Source: Pseudomonas sp.
GTDB taxonomy: Bacteria > Pseudomonadota > Gammaproteobacteria > Pseudomonadales > Pseudomonadaceae
Reading direction: 5' to 3'
Assembly: GCF_017744435.1 (NCBI RefSeq)
Contig: NZ_JAGIBG010000073.1
Location: 1-64,000 of the forward strand
Length of the DNA: 64,000 bases
The number at the start of each line of letters is the position of its first letter. Position 1 is the first letter of the stretch. A program made the position numbers and the translations under genes. Under the pieces are notes generated by a model. That model did no database searches and was not told the origin of the DNA. It saw nothing but the letters and a program-made list of their open reading frames with translations. Of this stretch, positions 8,387-20,647 are shown piece by piece.

Positions 8387-8887
8387 ATGGCAAATAACGA
8401 TCAAAAGCGCGACGAAGGCTACATCGAGAAGCTGGTTCAAGTTAACCGCGTAGCTAAAACCGTTAAAGGCGGCCGTATCTTCACCTTCACCGCGCTGACC
8501 GTGGTGGGTGATGGCAAGGGTCGCGTTGGTTTCGGCCGTGGCAAGTCGCGCGAAGTACCTGCTGCGATCCAGAAAGCCATGGAAGCTGCTCGTCGCAACA
8601 TGATCCAGGTTGACCTGAAGGGCACCACCCTGCAGTACGCCACCAAGGCTGCCCACGGCGCCTCGAAGGTTTACATGCAGCCTGCCTCGGAAGGTACCGG
8701 TATCATCGCCGGCGGCGCCATGCGTGCCGTCCTGGAAGTTGCTGGTGTTCAGAACGTCCTGGCCAAGTGCTACGGTTCGACCAACCCAGTGAACGTGGTT
8801 TACGCCACCTTCAAGGGTCTGAAAGCCATGCAATCTCCTGAGTCCATTGCTGCCAAGCGCGGCAAGAGCGTTGAGGAGATCTTCTAA
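8387..8887 (+). CDS. rpsE: 30S ribosomal protein S5
   Basis: The protein has 166 aa, normal length. S5 contributes to decoding fidelity and the mRNA entry channel. The N-terminal double-stranded-RNA-binding fold (VNRVAKTVKGGRIFTFTAL) contains the loop where spectinomycin-resistance changes occur in other bacteria; it appears unaltered. rpmD begins two bases after its stop. Confidence 0.97.
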   Translation: MANNDQKRDEGYIEKLVQVNRVAKTVKGGRIFTFTALTVVGDGKGRVGFGRGKSREVPAAIQKAMEAARRNMIQVDLKGTTLQYATKAAHGASKVYMQPASEGTGIIAGGAMRAVLEVAGVQNVLAKCYGSTNPVNVVYATFKGLKAMQSPESIAAKRGKSVEEIF

Positions 8888-8889
8888 TC

Positions 8890-9066
8890 ATGGCAACCGT
8901 AAAAGTAACGCTGATCAAGAGCGTCTCGGGCCGCCTGCCTAACCACAAACTGTGCGTTAAAGGTCTGGGTCTGCGTCGCATCGGTCACACTGTAGAAGTC
9001 CAGGATACTCCCGAGAACCGCGGGATGATCAACAAGGCTTACTACATGCTGAAGGTCGAGGGTTAA
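8890..9066 (+). CDS. rpmD: 50S ribosomal protein L30
   Basis: This small gene encodes 58 aa, from MATVKVTLIKSVSGRLP to the end YYMLKVEG. The Lys/Arg-rich centre (GLGLRRIGHTVEVQD) is typical of bacterial L30. It sits in the standard place between rpsE (2-base gap) and rplO (3-base gap). Confidence 0.97.
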   Translation: MATVKVTLIKSVSGRLPNHKLCVKGLGLRRIGHTVEVQDTPENRGMINKAYYMLKVEG

Positions 9067-9069
9067 TCG

Positions 9070-9504
9070 ATGAAACTCAATGATCTGAGTCCAGCGCCGG
9101 GTTCCCGTCGCGAGAAGCATCGTCCAGGTCGTGGTATCGGTAGCGGTCTGGGTAAGACCGGCGGCCGTGGCCACAAAGGTCAGACCTCCCGTTCCGGTGG
9201 TTCGATCGCTCCTGGCTTCGAAGGCGGTCAACAGCCGCTGCACCGTCGTCTGCCGAAGTTCGGCTTCGTTTCCCTGAAAGCCATGGACCGCGCTGAAGTG
9301 CGTCTGTCCGAGCTGGCCAAAGTGGAAGGCGACGTGGTTTCCGTACAGTCCCTGAAGGACGCCAACGTGATTGGCCAGAACGTACAGCGTGTGAAAATCA
9401 TGCTGTCTGGCGAAGTCACTCGCGCAGTCACCATCAAGGGCATCGCAGCCACCAAGGGTGCGCGTGCGGCTATCGAAGCAGCTGGCGGCAAGTTCGAGGA
9501 ATAA
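9070..9504 (+). CDS. rplO: 50S ribosomal protein L15
   Basis: The protein has 144 aa with the long Gly/Arg-rich N-terminal extension (GIGSGLGKTGGRGHKGQ around residues 25-40) that threads through 23S rRNA. It is a late assembly protein. The secY start codon follows its stop with no gap, which implies translational coupling. Confidence 0.97.
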   Translation: MKLNDLSPAPGSRREKHRPGRGIGSGLGKTGGRGHKGQTSRSGGSIAPGFEGGQQPLHRRLPKFGFVSLKAMDRAEVRLSELAKVEGDVVSVQSLKDANVIGQNVQRVKIMLSGEVTRAVTIKGIAATKGARAAIEAAGGKFEE

Positions 9505-10836
9505 ATGGCTAAGCAAGGTGCTCTCTCTTCGCTCGGTAAGGGCGGGATGTCGGAACTCTGGGCTCGTCTGCGTTTTCTGTTCATGGCGATCATCGTCTAT
9601 CGGATAGGTGCGCATATCCCGGTTCCTGGCATCAATCCAGACCGTCTGGCGGATCTGTTTCGGCAGAATGAGGGGACCATTCTTAGCTTGTTCAACATGT
9701 TTTCCGGTGGCGCGCTTGAGCGCATGAGCATCTTTGCACTGGGGATCATGCCGTACATCTCGGCATCGATCATCATGCAGCTGATGACGGCGGTCAGCCC
9801 GCAACTGGAGCAGTTGAAGAAGGAAGGTGAAGCTGGCCGTCGCAAGATCAGCCAGTACACCCGCTACGGCACCGTTATCCTGGCACTGGTTCAAGCCATT
9901 GGCATGTCCATTGGCCTGGCCAACCAGGGCGTGGCGTTTTCTGTAGGTCTCGGCTTCTATGTCGTTGCCGTCTCCACCTTCGTGGCAGGCGCGATGTTCA
10001 TGATGTGGCTGGGCGAGCAGATCACCGAGCGCGGTGTGGGCAACGGTATCTCGATGTTGATCTTCGCAGGTATCGTTGCCGGTCTTCCGAGAGCAATCGG
10101 GCAGTCTTTCGAGTCTGCACGCACAGGCGATATCAATATTTTCGCCCTGGTCGCAATCGGTTTGCTTGCAGTAGCGATCATCGGTTTCGTGGTGTTCATT
10201 GAGCGTGGTCAGCGTCGTATCGCCGTTCACTACGCCAAGCGTCAGCAGGGCCGCAAGGTCTTCGCTGCGCAGACCAGCCACTTGCCGCTGAAGGTGAACA
10301 TGGCGGGGGTTATCCCGGCCATTTTCGCGAGCAGCATTCTGCTGTTCCCGGCTTCGCTGGGTGCCTGGTTCGGTCAGTCCGAAGGTATGGGCTGGCTGCA
10401 GGACATCTCGCAGTCGATCGCTCCTGGTCAGCCGTTGAACATTCTGCTGTTTAGTGCAGGGATCATTTTCTTCTGCTTCTTCTACACAGCGTTGATGTTC
10501 AACCCGAAAGACGTAGCGGAAAACCTGAAGAAGTCCGGTGCCTTTATTCCGGGTATCCGTCCTGGTGAGCAGTCCGCACGCTACATTGATGGCGTTCTGA
10601 CTCGTCTGACCATGTTCGGTGCTCTTTACATGATGGCCGTCTGCCTTCTGCCCCAGTTCCTGGTGGTGGCAGCAAATGTGCCGTTCTACCTTGGCGGGAC
10701 CTCGTTGCTGATTGTGGTAGTGGTTGTGATGGACTTCATGTCCCAAGTACAATCGCACCTCGTTTCGCACCAGTACGAATCCCTGATGAAGAAAGCCAAC
10801 CTGAAAGGCTACGGCGGCAGCGGTCTGCTGCGCTGA
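9505..10836 (+). CDS. secY: Protein translocase subunit SecY
   Basis: The protein has 443 aa with ten hydrophobic segments. SecY forms the inner-membrane channel for secreted and membrane proteins, with SecE and SecG and driven by SecA. The conserved [11 protein letters not shown] at the first membrane segment and the cytoplasmic loop around [11 protein letters not shown] are present. It directly follows rplO, and rpmJ follows after 28 bases, the usual end of the spc operon. Confidence 0.98.
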
Positions 10837-10864
10837 TACGCCCCTAAGGTTCGAGGAGTCGGTA

Positions 10865-10981
10865 ATGAAAGTTCGTGCATCGGTGAAAAAGCTGTGCCGT
10901 AACTGCAAGATCATCCGTCGCGAAGGCGTCGTACGAGTGATCTGCAGCGCGGAACCGCGTCACAAACAGCGCCAAGGCTGA
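10865..10981 (+). CDS. rpmJ: 50S ribosomal protein L36 (zinc-binding form)
   Basis: This 38-aa gene begins [19 protein letters not shown] and ends HKQRQG. It carries the Cys11, Cys14, Cys27 and His32 zinc ligands of the C+ form. A GAGTCGGTA sequence precedes the ATG. In many bacteria a zinc-free paralogue replaces the C+ form under zinc limitation; no such paralogue is in this window. Confidence 0.96.
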
Positions 10982-10998
10982 GTGTGATCTGCGCTTCA

Positions 10999-11026
10999 AA
11001 CCCAGCAGCTAGTGTGCTGCTGGGTT
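10999..11026 (+). terminator. Terminator-like hairpin after rpmJ
   Basis: A perfect 11-bp stem (AACCCAGCAGC, loop TAGTGT, GCTGCTGGGTT) closes the spc operon. The T tract behind it is weak (GATTATTCGTTTCT). The end of the 3' arm is shared with a candidate -35 for the alpha operon. Confidence 0.65.
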
Positions 11027-11053
11027 GATTATTCGTTTCTACAGCGATATTAT
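11025..11053 (+). promoter_or_regulatory. Candidate promoter of the alpha operon
   Basis: TTGATT (11025-11030) and TATTAT (11048-11053) are separated by 17 bp. The -35 overlaps the end of the preceding hairpin, the same layout as between rpsN and rpsH. A leader of about 50 nt would precede rpsM. Confidence 0.6.
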
Positions 11054-11112
11054 CTCGCGCCCTATTTCTTGGCTTCCGGGGCGTAGGTAGCTGTCAATTG
11101 GAGTCCCACTGA

Positions 11113-11469
11113 ATGGCCCGTATTGCAGGCGTCAACATTCCAGATAACAAGCATACTGTTATCTCGCTGACCTACATCTATGGTGTCGGTCGCACAACTG
11201 CACAGAAGATCTGTGCAGACGCTGGTGTCAACCCAGCCGCAAAGATCAAGGATCTGAGCGACGAGCAAATCGAAACCCTGCGTGGCGAAGTCGCGAAGTT
11301 CACCACCGAAGGTGACCTGCGTCGTGACATCAACATGAAGATCAAACGCTTGATGGACCTGGGCTGCTACCGTGGCCTGCGTCATCGTAAAGGTCTGCCG
11401 GTTCGCGGTCAGCGCACCAAGACCAACGCACGCACCCGTAAGGGCCCGCGTAAGCCGATCCGCAAGTAA
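11113..11469 (+). CDS. rpsM: 30S ribosomal protein S13
   Basis: The protein has 118 aa, starting [14 protein letters not shown], with the basic C-terminal tail that contacts the P-site tRNA ([18 protein letters not shown]). It is the first gene of the alpha operon. TTGGAGTCCC precedes the ATG. In E. coli S4 represses this operon at the rpsM leader; the leader here is short and was not folded. Confidence 0.97.
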
Positions 11470-11487
11470 TCGCCCAGGAATATAGAC

Positions 11488-11877
11488 ATGGCAAAACCTG
11501 CTGCTCGTCCTCGTAAGAAAGTCAAAAAGACAGTGGTTGATGGCATCGCCCACATCCATGCGTCTTTCAACAACACCATCGTGACCATCACCGACCGTCA
11601 GGGCAACGCACTGTCCTGGGCTACTTCCGGTGGTTCGGGTTTCCGTGGTTCGCGCAAATCCACCCCGTTCGCAGCCCAGATTGCTGCTGAGCGTGCTGGT
11701 CAAGCTGCGCTGGAATATGGTCTGAAGAACCTCGACGTCAACGTCAAGGGTCCAGGTCCAGGTCGTGAATCCGCCGTTCGTGCACTGAACAGCTGCGGCT
11801 ACAAGATCGCCAGCATCACCGACGTGACGCCAATCCCGCATAACGGGTGCCGTCCGCCGAAGAAGCGTCGCGTGTAA
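11488..11877 (+). CDS. rpsK: 30S ribosomal protein S11
   Basis: The protein has 129 aa with a basic N-terminus ([15 protein letters not shown]) and the conserved [15 protein letters not shown] segment. S11 lies on the 30S platform near the E-site mRNA. The ending [10 protein letters not shown] is typical. It follows rpsM after 18 bases. Confidence 0.97.
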
Positions 11878-11892
11878 TCAGGAGACAGAAGA

Positions 11893-12513
11893 ATGGCACG
11901 TTACATTGGTCCAAAATGCAAACTGTCTCGTCGTGAAGGCACCGACCTGTTCCTGAAGAGCGGCGTTCGCGCTCTGGAATCGAAGTGCAACATCGAAGCA
12001 GCCCCAGGTATCCACGGCCAGCGCCGTGGCCGTCAGTCCGACTACGGTACCCAGCTGCGCGAGAAACAAAAAGTCCGTCGTATCTACGGTGTTCTGGAGC
12101 GTCAGTTCCGCGGTTACTACCAAGCTGCTGCCTCGAAAAAAGGCGCAACCGGTGAGAACCTGCTGCAACTGCTCGAGTGCCGTCTGGATAACGTCGTTTA
12201 CCGTATGGGCTTCGGCTCGACTCGTTCCGAGTCGCGTCAGCTGGTTTCCCACAAGGCTATCAGCGTCAACGGTAAGACTGTAAACATTCCATCCTACCAA
12301 GTTCGTCCGGGTGACGTGGTCGCGGTTCGCGAGAAGTCGCTGAACCAGCTGCGCATTGTTCAAGCCCTTGAACTGTGCGCCCAGCGTGGCCGCGTTGAGT
12401 GGGTAGACGTAGATTCCGCTAAGAAGTCGGGCGTTTTCAAGAACGTTCCAGCTCGTGGCGATCTGTCTGCCGACATCAACGAAAACCTGATTGTCGAGCT
12501 CTACTCCAAGTAA
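11893..12513 (+). CDS. rpsD: 30S ribosomal protein S4
   Basis: The protein has 206 aa, starting MARYIGPKCKLSRREGTDL, with the S4 RNA-binding domain in the second half (RLDNVVYRMGFGSTRSESRQ). S4 nucleates assembly of the 30S body and in E. coli regulates the alpha operon. It follows rpsK after 15 bases with TCAGGAGA before the ATG. Confidence 0.97.
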   Translation: MARYIGPKCKLSRREGTDLFLKSGVRALESKCNIEAAPGIHGQRRGRQSDYGTQLREKQKVRRIYGVLERQFRGYYQAAASKKGATGENLLQLLECRLDNVVYRMGFGSTRSESRQLVSHKAISVNGKTVNIPSYQVRPGDVVAVREKSLNQLRIVQALELCAQRGRVEWVDVDSAKKSGVFKNVPARGDLSADINENLIVELYSK

Positions 12514-12535
12514 GGGCTAGAAAATAGGTGCATCC

Positions 12536-13537
12536 ATGCAGATTTCGGTAAATGAGTTCCTGACTCCCCGCCATATTGATGTGCAGGTAGTCAGTCCGAC
12601 CCGCGCCAAGATTACGCTCGAGCCTCTCGAGCGTGGTTTCGGCCATACCCTGGGCAACGCGCTGCGCCGCATCCTGTTGTCCTCCATGCCTGGCTGTGCA
12701 GTAGTCGAGGCCGAGATCGATGGCGTACTCCATGAGTACTCCGCGATCGAAGGTGTTCAGGAAGACGTAATTGAAATCCTGTTGAACCTGAAAGGCCTGG
12801 CTATCAAACTGCACGGTCGTGACGAAGTTACGCTGACCTTGTCGAAAAAGGGTTCGGGGGTGGTTACCGCTGCCGATATTCAGCTGGATCACGATGTCGA
12901 GATCGTCAACCCCGATCACGTAATCGCGAACCTGGCGTCCAACGGCGCCCTGAACATGAAGCTCACCGTAGCTCGTGGTCGTGGTTACGAGCCGGCTGAC
13001 TCCCGTCAAACCGACGAAGACGAAAGCCGTAGCATTGGCCGTCTGCAGCTGGACGCTTCGTTCAGCCCGGTGCGTCGTATCGCCTATGTGGTCGAGAACG
13101 CCCGTGTTGAACAGCGTACCAACCTGGACAAGCTGGTCATTGATCTGGAAACCAACGGCACCCTGGATCCTGAAGAGGCTATCCGCCGCGCTGCGACCAT
13201 CCTGCAACAGCAGCTGGCCGCGTTCGTCGACCTCAAAGGTGACAGTGAGCCTGTCGTAGTCGAGCAGGAAGACGAGATCGATCCGATCCTGCTGCGCCCG
13301 GTTGACGACCTGGAACTGACTGTACGTTCGGCCAACTGCCTCAAGGCGGAGAACATCTACTACATCGGCGACCTGATTCAGCGTACCGAAGTAGAGTTGT
13401 TGAAGACTCCTAACCTTGGCAAGAAGTCCCTGACTGAAATCAAGGACGTTCTGGCCTCTCGTGGTCTGTCTCTCGGCATGCGCCTCGACAACTGGCCGCC
13501 TGCAAGTCTTAAGAAAGACGACAAGGCGACCGCCTGA
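12536..13537 (+). CDS. rpoA: RNA polymerase alpha subunit
   Basis: The protein has 333 aa, full length. The N-terminal domain (about 1-235) dimerises and assembles RNA polymerase; the C-terminal domain (about 250-320) contacts UP elements and activators and includes the helix-hairpin-helix region [16 protein letters not shown]. The linker is rich in acidic residues. It is co-transcribed with rpsMKD and rplQ, as in other gammaproteobacteria. Confidence 0.98.
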
Positions 13538-13579
13538 TCGTCGTAATCACCGAACGTAGTGTTTGGTAAGGAATGAATC

Positions 13580-13966
13580 ATGCGTCATCGTAAAAGTGGA
13601 CGTCACCTGAGCCGTACCAGCTCTCACCGCAAGGCTATGTTCCAGAACATGGCAGTGTCGCTGATCGAGCACGAGCTGATCAAAACCACCCTGCCGAAAG
13701 CCAAGGAACTGCGCCGCGTTGCCGAGCCGCTGATCACCCTGGCCAAGGAAGACAGCGTTGCTAACCGTCGTCTGGCCTTCGACCGTACCCGTTCGAAGTC
13801 CGCTGTTGGCAAACTGTTCAACGACCTGGGCAAGCGTTACGCCACCCGTCAGGGCGGCTACCTGCGCATCCTGAAGTGCGGTTTCCGCGCTGGCGACAAC
13901 GCGCCTATGGCGTACGTCGAGCTGGTTGATCGTCCGGTCGGCGGTGCTGTAGAAGCTGCTGAGTAA
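13580..13966 (+). CDS. rplQ: 50S ribosomal protein L17
   Basis: The protein has 128 aa, starting MRHRKSGRHLSRTSSHRKAM. L17 lies near the exit tunnel. AAGGAA precedes ATG 13580. It is the last gene of the alpha operon, and a strong terminator follows 21 bases after the stop. Confidence 0.97.
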   Translation: MRHRKSGRHLSRTSSHRKAMFQNMAVSLIEHELIKTTLPKAKELRRVAEPLITLAKEDSVANRRLAFDRTRSKSAVGKLFNDLGKRYATRQGGYLRILKCGFRAGDNAPMAYVELVDRPVGGAVEAAE

Positions 13967-13987
13967 GACGTTCTGTCTGCTACAAAG

Positions 13988-14013
13988 AACCGGGCCTAGT
14001 GCCCGGTTTTTTG
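13988..14013 (+). terminator. Terminator of the alpha operon
   Basis: The stem AACCGGGC, loop CTAGT, GCCCGGTT is followed by a run of T. It closes the long ribosomal block before katA. Confidence 0.92.
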
Positions 14014-14138
14014 TGTCTGAAGGTATTGTTTATTTCTATTGATACAAGTCATGTAATGAATTTGTTCTGAAACAACCGCTCGTCGATACTCCTTCTCAAG
14101 CCGTTTAGCCGGCGCCTGAAGACCGATAAGGAGAGCCC

Positions 14139-15578
14139 ATGAGCAAGATTCTCACCACCGCCAGCGGTGCACCTGTAGCTGATAACCAGAATTCCCGCTC
14201 CGCCGGCCCACGCGGCCCGCTGCTGCTCGACGACTTCCACCTGATCGAGAAGCTCGCCCACTTCAACCGTGAGAACATCCCTGAGCGCCGTGTGCACGCC
14301 AAAGGCTCGGGTGCCTACGGTACCTTCACCGTCACCCGCGATATTACGTCGCACACCAGCGCCAAGCTGTTCGAACAGATCGGCAAGCAAACCGAGACCT
14401 TCCTGCGATTCTCGACGGTCGGTGGCGAGCGCGGCTCGGCGGATACCGAGCGCGACCCGCGTGGCTTTGCGGTGAAGTTCTACACCGAGGAAGGCAACTG
14501 GGACATCGTTGGCAACAATACGCCGGTGTTCTTTATCCGCGACCCGCTCAAGTTCCCGGACTTTATCCACACCCAGAAGCGCCACCCGCAAACCAACCTG
14601 AAGAACGCCCAGATGATGTGGGACTTCTGGTCGCACTCGCCCGAAGCACTGCACCAGGTCACCATCCTGTTCTCCGACCGCGGTATCCCGGACGGATACC
14701 GGCACATGCACGGCTTCGGCAGCCACACCTACAGCCTGATCAATGCCCAAGGCGAACGCACCTGGGTCAAATGGCACTTCAAGACCCAACAAGGCATCAA
14801 GAACCTGGCTCCGGCCGACGCAGCACGCCTGGCCGGTACCGACCCGGACTACGCCCAGCGTGACCTGTTCGAAGCCATCGAACGTGGCGACTTCCCGCGC
14901 TGGACCGTGTGTATCCAGGTGATGAGCGAGGCCGAGGCGGCCAACCGCGACGAGAACCCGTTCGACGTGACCAAGACCTGGTCGCAGAAGGACTACCCGC
15001 TGATCGAAGTGGGTGTGCTGGAGCTCAACCGCAATCCACTGAACTACTTTGCCGAAGTGGAACAGGCGGCGTTCGGCCCGAGCAACATGGTCCCGGGTGT
15101 CGGCCTGTCGCCTGACCGCATGCTGCAGGGCCGCGTATTCGCTTACGCCGATGCACACCGCTACCGTGTGGGTACCAACCACCAGCAGCTGCCGGTGAAC
15201 GCCCCGCGCAGCCCGGTGAACAGCTACCAGCGCGATGGTTCGATGGCCATGGGCAGCTACGGCAGTGCGCCGAACTATGAACCCAACAGCTATGCCGATG
15301 CGCCGAAGCAGTCGCCACGCCACGCTGAACCCGCTCTGGCCCTCAGCGGCGCAGCGGACCGCCACGACCACCGTGAGGATAACGACTACTACAGCCATGC
15401 CGGTGCGTTGTTCCGCCTGATGAGTGACGAGCAGAAGGCACTGCTGATCAGCAACATCGCCGGCACCATGGCGGGCGTCAGTGAAGACGTGATTCAGCGC
15501 CAATTGCAGTACTTCTTCAAGGCCGACCCGGCCTATGGCGAAGGCATCGCCAAGGCATTGAGCGTGACGCTCGCCTAA
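14139..15578 (+). CDS. katA: Catalase KatA (monofunctional haem catalase)
   Basis: The protein has 479 aa, a small-subunit haem catalase that converts H2O2 to water and oxygen in the cytoplasm. The distal histidine (His53 in RRVHAKG), the asparagine of VGNNTPVFF (Asn126) and the haem-ligand tyrosine of RVFAYADAHRY (Tyr336) are all present. AAGGAGAG precedes the ATG. The upstream region (14014-14138) is AT-rich; I could not define an OxyR site with confidence. A ferritin gene follows, a pairing known from P. aeruginosa (katA next to PA4235). A clear terminator follows, so the two genes probably have separate promoters. Confidence 0.97.
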   Translation: MSKILTTASGAPVADNQNSRSAGPRGPLLLDDFHLIEKLAHFNRENIPERRVHAKGSGAYGTFTVTRDITSHTSAKLFEQIGKQTETFLRFSTVGGERGSADTERDPRGFAVKFYTEEGNWDIVGNNTPVFFIRDPLKFPDFIHTQKRHPQTNLKNAQMMWDFWSHSPEALHQVTILFSDRGIPDGYRHMHGFGSHTYSLINAQGERTWVKWHFKTQQGIKNLAPADAARLAGTDPDYAQRDLFEAIERGDFPRWTVCIQVMSEAEAANRDENPFDVTKTWSQKDYPLIEVGVLELNRNPLNYFAEVEQAAFGPSNMVPGVGLSPDRMLQGRVFAYADAHRYRVGTNHQQLPVNAPRSPVNSYQRDGSMAMGSYGSAPNYEPNSYADAPKQSPRHAEPALALSGAADRHDHREDNDYYSHAGALFRLMSDEQKALLISNIAGTMAGVSEDVIQRQLQYFFKADPAYGEGIAKALSVTLA

Positions 15579-15596
15579 GTCGAAGTGATAAGAAGA

Positions 15597-15621
15597 ACCG
15601 CCCTCATTTGGGCGGTTTTTC
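15597..15621 (+). terminator. Terminator of katA
   Basis: The stem AACCGCCC, loop TCATTT, GGGCGGTT is followed by five T, 18 bases after the katA stop. Confidence 0.92.
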
Positions 15622-15742
15622 AATGAATATCACTACTGTTTAACCGATTTTTTGCATCTAATTGCGCGTTTTTCAGTGACCGCGCGCAAAAGCTGGTTCA
15701 CACTATGTGCATCAAGCCGTTTTCACAGGGAGAATCAGGGCG

Positions 15743-16207
15743 ATGCAAGGTCACCCGGACGTAATCAACTACCTCGTCACGTTGCTGAAGGGCGAACTGG
15801 CCGCACGCGACCAGTACTTCATCCACTCGCGCATGTACGAAGACTGGGGCCTGTCCAAGCTCTACGAGCGTATCAACCACGAGATGGAAGAAGAGACGCA
15901 GCACGCTGATGCCCTGATGCGCCGTATCCTCATGCTCGAAGGCACTCCCGACATGCGTGCGGACGACCTCGAAGTGGGCAGCACCGTGCCGGAAATGATC
16001 GAGGCCGACCTCAAGCTCGAGTACAAGGTGCGTGGCGCACTGTGCAAAGGCATCGAGCTGTGCGAATTGCACAAGGACTACATCAGCCGCGACATCCTGC
16101 GCGCGCAGCTGGCTGACACCGAAGAAGATCACACCTACTGGCTGGAGAAGCAGCAGGGCCTGATCAAGGCCATCGGCCTGGAGAACTACCTGCAGTCGCA
16201 GATGTAA
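15743..16207 (+). CDS. ftnA: Bacterial ferritin (FtnA/BfrA type, probably without haem)
   Basis: The protein has 154 aa from ATG 15743 (MQGHPDVINYL). An in-frame ATG at 15707 would add 12 residues and is rejected on family grounds. It stores iron as a 24-mer shell; the dinuclear ferroxidase residues Glu18, Glu51 and His54 are visible. The position of the haem-ligand methionine of classical bacterioferritins (Met52 in E. coli) is Thr here, in the stretch HEMEEETQHAD. The same holds, from memory, for P. aeruginosa FtnA (formerly BfrA), also beside katA. It is therefore better called a bacterial ferritin than a bacterioferritin. Confidence 0.9.
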   Translation: MQGHPDVINYLVTLLKGELAARDQYFIHSRMYEDWGLSKLYERINHEMEEETQHADALMRRILMLEGTPDMRADDLEVGSTVPEMIEADLKLEYKVRGALCKGIELCELHKDYISRDILRAQLADTEEDHTYWLEKQQGLIKAIGLENYLQSQM

Positions 16208-16224
16208 GTTATCCACAGCTTCAC

Positions 16225-16263
16225 GAAAAAGCCCCTGGTACCAACAGTACCAGGGGCTTTTTC
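16225..16263. terminator. Bidirectional terminator between ftnA and uvrA
   Basis: A perfect 17-bp inverted repeat (GAAAAAGCCCCTGGTAC at 16225-16241 and its complement at 16247-16263) is flanked by A on the left and T on the right. It lies between convergent genes and can serve both strands. Confidence 0.92.
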
Positions 16264-16279
16264 ATGTCACCGACAAACC

Positions 16280-19114
<2,835 letters not shown>

Positions 19115-19243
19115 TGCGGCCTCGCTCGGCGGGCATAAACAAGGAAGTATACGGCGCGCTGCCAGTACGCGGCAAAGCGTCGCGTAGATGCCGTCAGGCT
19201 GTCGGACTGATAGAATCGCCGCCGGTTCACACGAGGTTTATCC

Positions 19244-20638
19244 ATGCACGACACCCACAACGAGCGCATGAGCAGCGGCGAAACCCGCGCTGCTAGCGGC
19301 CTGGCCCTGGTCTTTGCCTTTCGTATGCTGGGCATGTTCATGGTCTTGCCGGTGCTGGCCACCTACGGCATGGACCTGGCCGGCGCCACCCCCGCGCTGA
19401 TCGGCCTGGCCATTGGCGCCTATGGCCTTACCCAGGCAGTATTGCAGATCCCGTTCGGGATGATTTCCGACCGCATCGGCCGCCGGCCGGTGATTTACCT
19501 GGGGCTGGTGGTCTTCGCCCTGGGCAGCCTGCTGGCGGCCCAGGCTGATTCCATCTGGGGCGTGATCGCCGGGCGTGTCCTGCAGGGCGCCGGGGCGATT
19601 TCCGCGGCGGTCATGGCCTTGCTCTCGGACCTGACCCGCGAGCAGCACCGGACCAAGGCGATGGCGATGATCGGCATGAGCATCGGCCTGTCGTTTGCCG
19701 TGGCCATGGTCATCGGCCCACTGCTCACAAGCCACTTCGGGTTGTCAGGATTGTTCCTGGCCACCGCAGGACTTGCCCTGGTCGGCATCCTGTTGATTGC
19801 CTTCGTCGTACCCAATACCCACAGCACCTTGCAGCACCGCGAGTCGGGTGTGGCGCGCCAGGCCCTCGGCCCGACCCTGCGTCACCCGGACCTTCTGCGC
19901 CTGGACGTGGGCATTTTCATCCTCCACGCCATCCTCATGGCCAGCTTCGTCGCGCTGCCCCTGGCGTTCGTCGAGCGCGGCGGCCTGCCCAAGGAGCAGC
20001 ACTGGTGGGTGTACCTGACCGCGCTGCTGATCTCATTTTTTGCAATGATCCCGTTCATCATCTACGGCGAAAAAAAGCGCAAGATGAAACGTGTGTTGGC
20101 CGGTGCGGTCAGTGTCCTGCTGCTGACGGAAGTGTTCTTCTGGCAGTGGGCTGACGGTTTGCGCGGACTGGTGATTGGCACCGTGGTATTCTTTACCGCA
20201 TTCAACCTGCTGGAGGCTTCGTTGCCTTCGCTGGTGAGCAAGGTGTCGCCTGCTGGTGGCAAGGGGACGGCGATGGGGGTGTATTCCACCAGCCAGTTCC
20301 TCGGCGCCGCCCTGGGAGGAATCCTCGGTGGCTGGCTGTTCCAGCACGGCGGGCTGAACATGGTGTTCCTTGGTTGCGCAATCCTGTGTGCCATCTGGTT
20401 GGTCGTCGCCTTGCGCATGAACGAGCCGCCCTATGTGACCAGCCTGCGCATGCCGCTGACGCCAGAGGCAGTTCGGGAAGCCGGCTTGACCGAGCGCCTG
20501 ATGGCCGTGCCGGGTGTGACCGACGCCGTGGTGGTGGCAGATGAAGCCGCCATCTATATCAAACTGGATACGAAAATTTTGGACCGTGCGACCCTCGAGC
20601 GACTGGTGAATCCAGCCTCTTCGGCGTGCGAAGCCTAG
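19244..20638 (+). CDS. MFS transporter, YajR-like with C-terminal soluble domain
   Basis: The protein has 464 aa with about twelve membrane segments and the MFS loop motif SDRIGRRPVIYLG after the second segment. After the last membrane helix (about residue 385) there is a soluble domain of some 65 residues (LMAVPGVTDAVVVADE, AAIYIKLDTKILDR) that resembles the ferredoxin-like YAM domain of E. coli YajR. The substrate is unknown. It lies 9 bases upstream of ssb, an arrangement common in Pseudomonas, and may be co-transcribed with it. Confidence 0.85.
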   Translation: MHDTHNERMSSGETRAASGLALVFAFRMLGMFMVLPVLATYGMDLAGATPALIGLAIGAYGLTQAVLQIPFGMISDRIGRRPVIYLGLVVFALGSLLAAQADSIWGVIAGRVLQGAGAISAAVMALLSDLTREQHRTKAMAMIGMSIGLSFAVAMVIGPLLTSHFGLSGLFLATAGLALVGILLIAFVVPNTHSTLQHRESGVARQALGPTLRHPDLLRLDVGIFILHAILMASFVALPLAFVERGGLPKEQHWWVYLTALLISFFAMIPFIIYGEKKRKMKRVLAGAVSVLLLTEVFFWQWADGLRGLVIGTVVFFTAFNLLEASLPSLVSKVSPAGGKGTAMGVYSTSQFLGAALGGILGGWLFQHGGLNMVFLGCAILCAIWLVVALRMNEPPYVTSLRMPLTPEAVREAGLTERLMAVPGVTDAVVVADEAAIYIKLDTKILDRATLERLVNPASSACEA

Positions 20639-20647
20639 GAGAACGTT

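Noticed and set aside
8884..10914. Long minus-strand open frame over rpsE-secY
   Set aside because: It runs antisense to certain ribosomal and secY genes, has no recognisable product and reflects their codon bias.
19115..19243. LexA box between uvrA and the MFS gene
   Set aside because: No CTGT-N8-ACAG or close match was found by eye.
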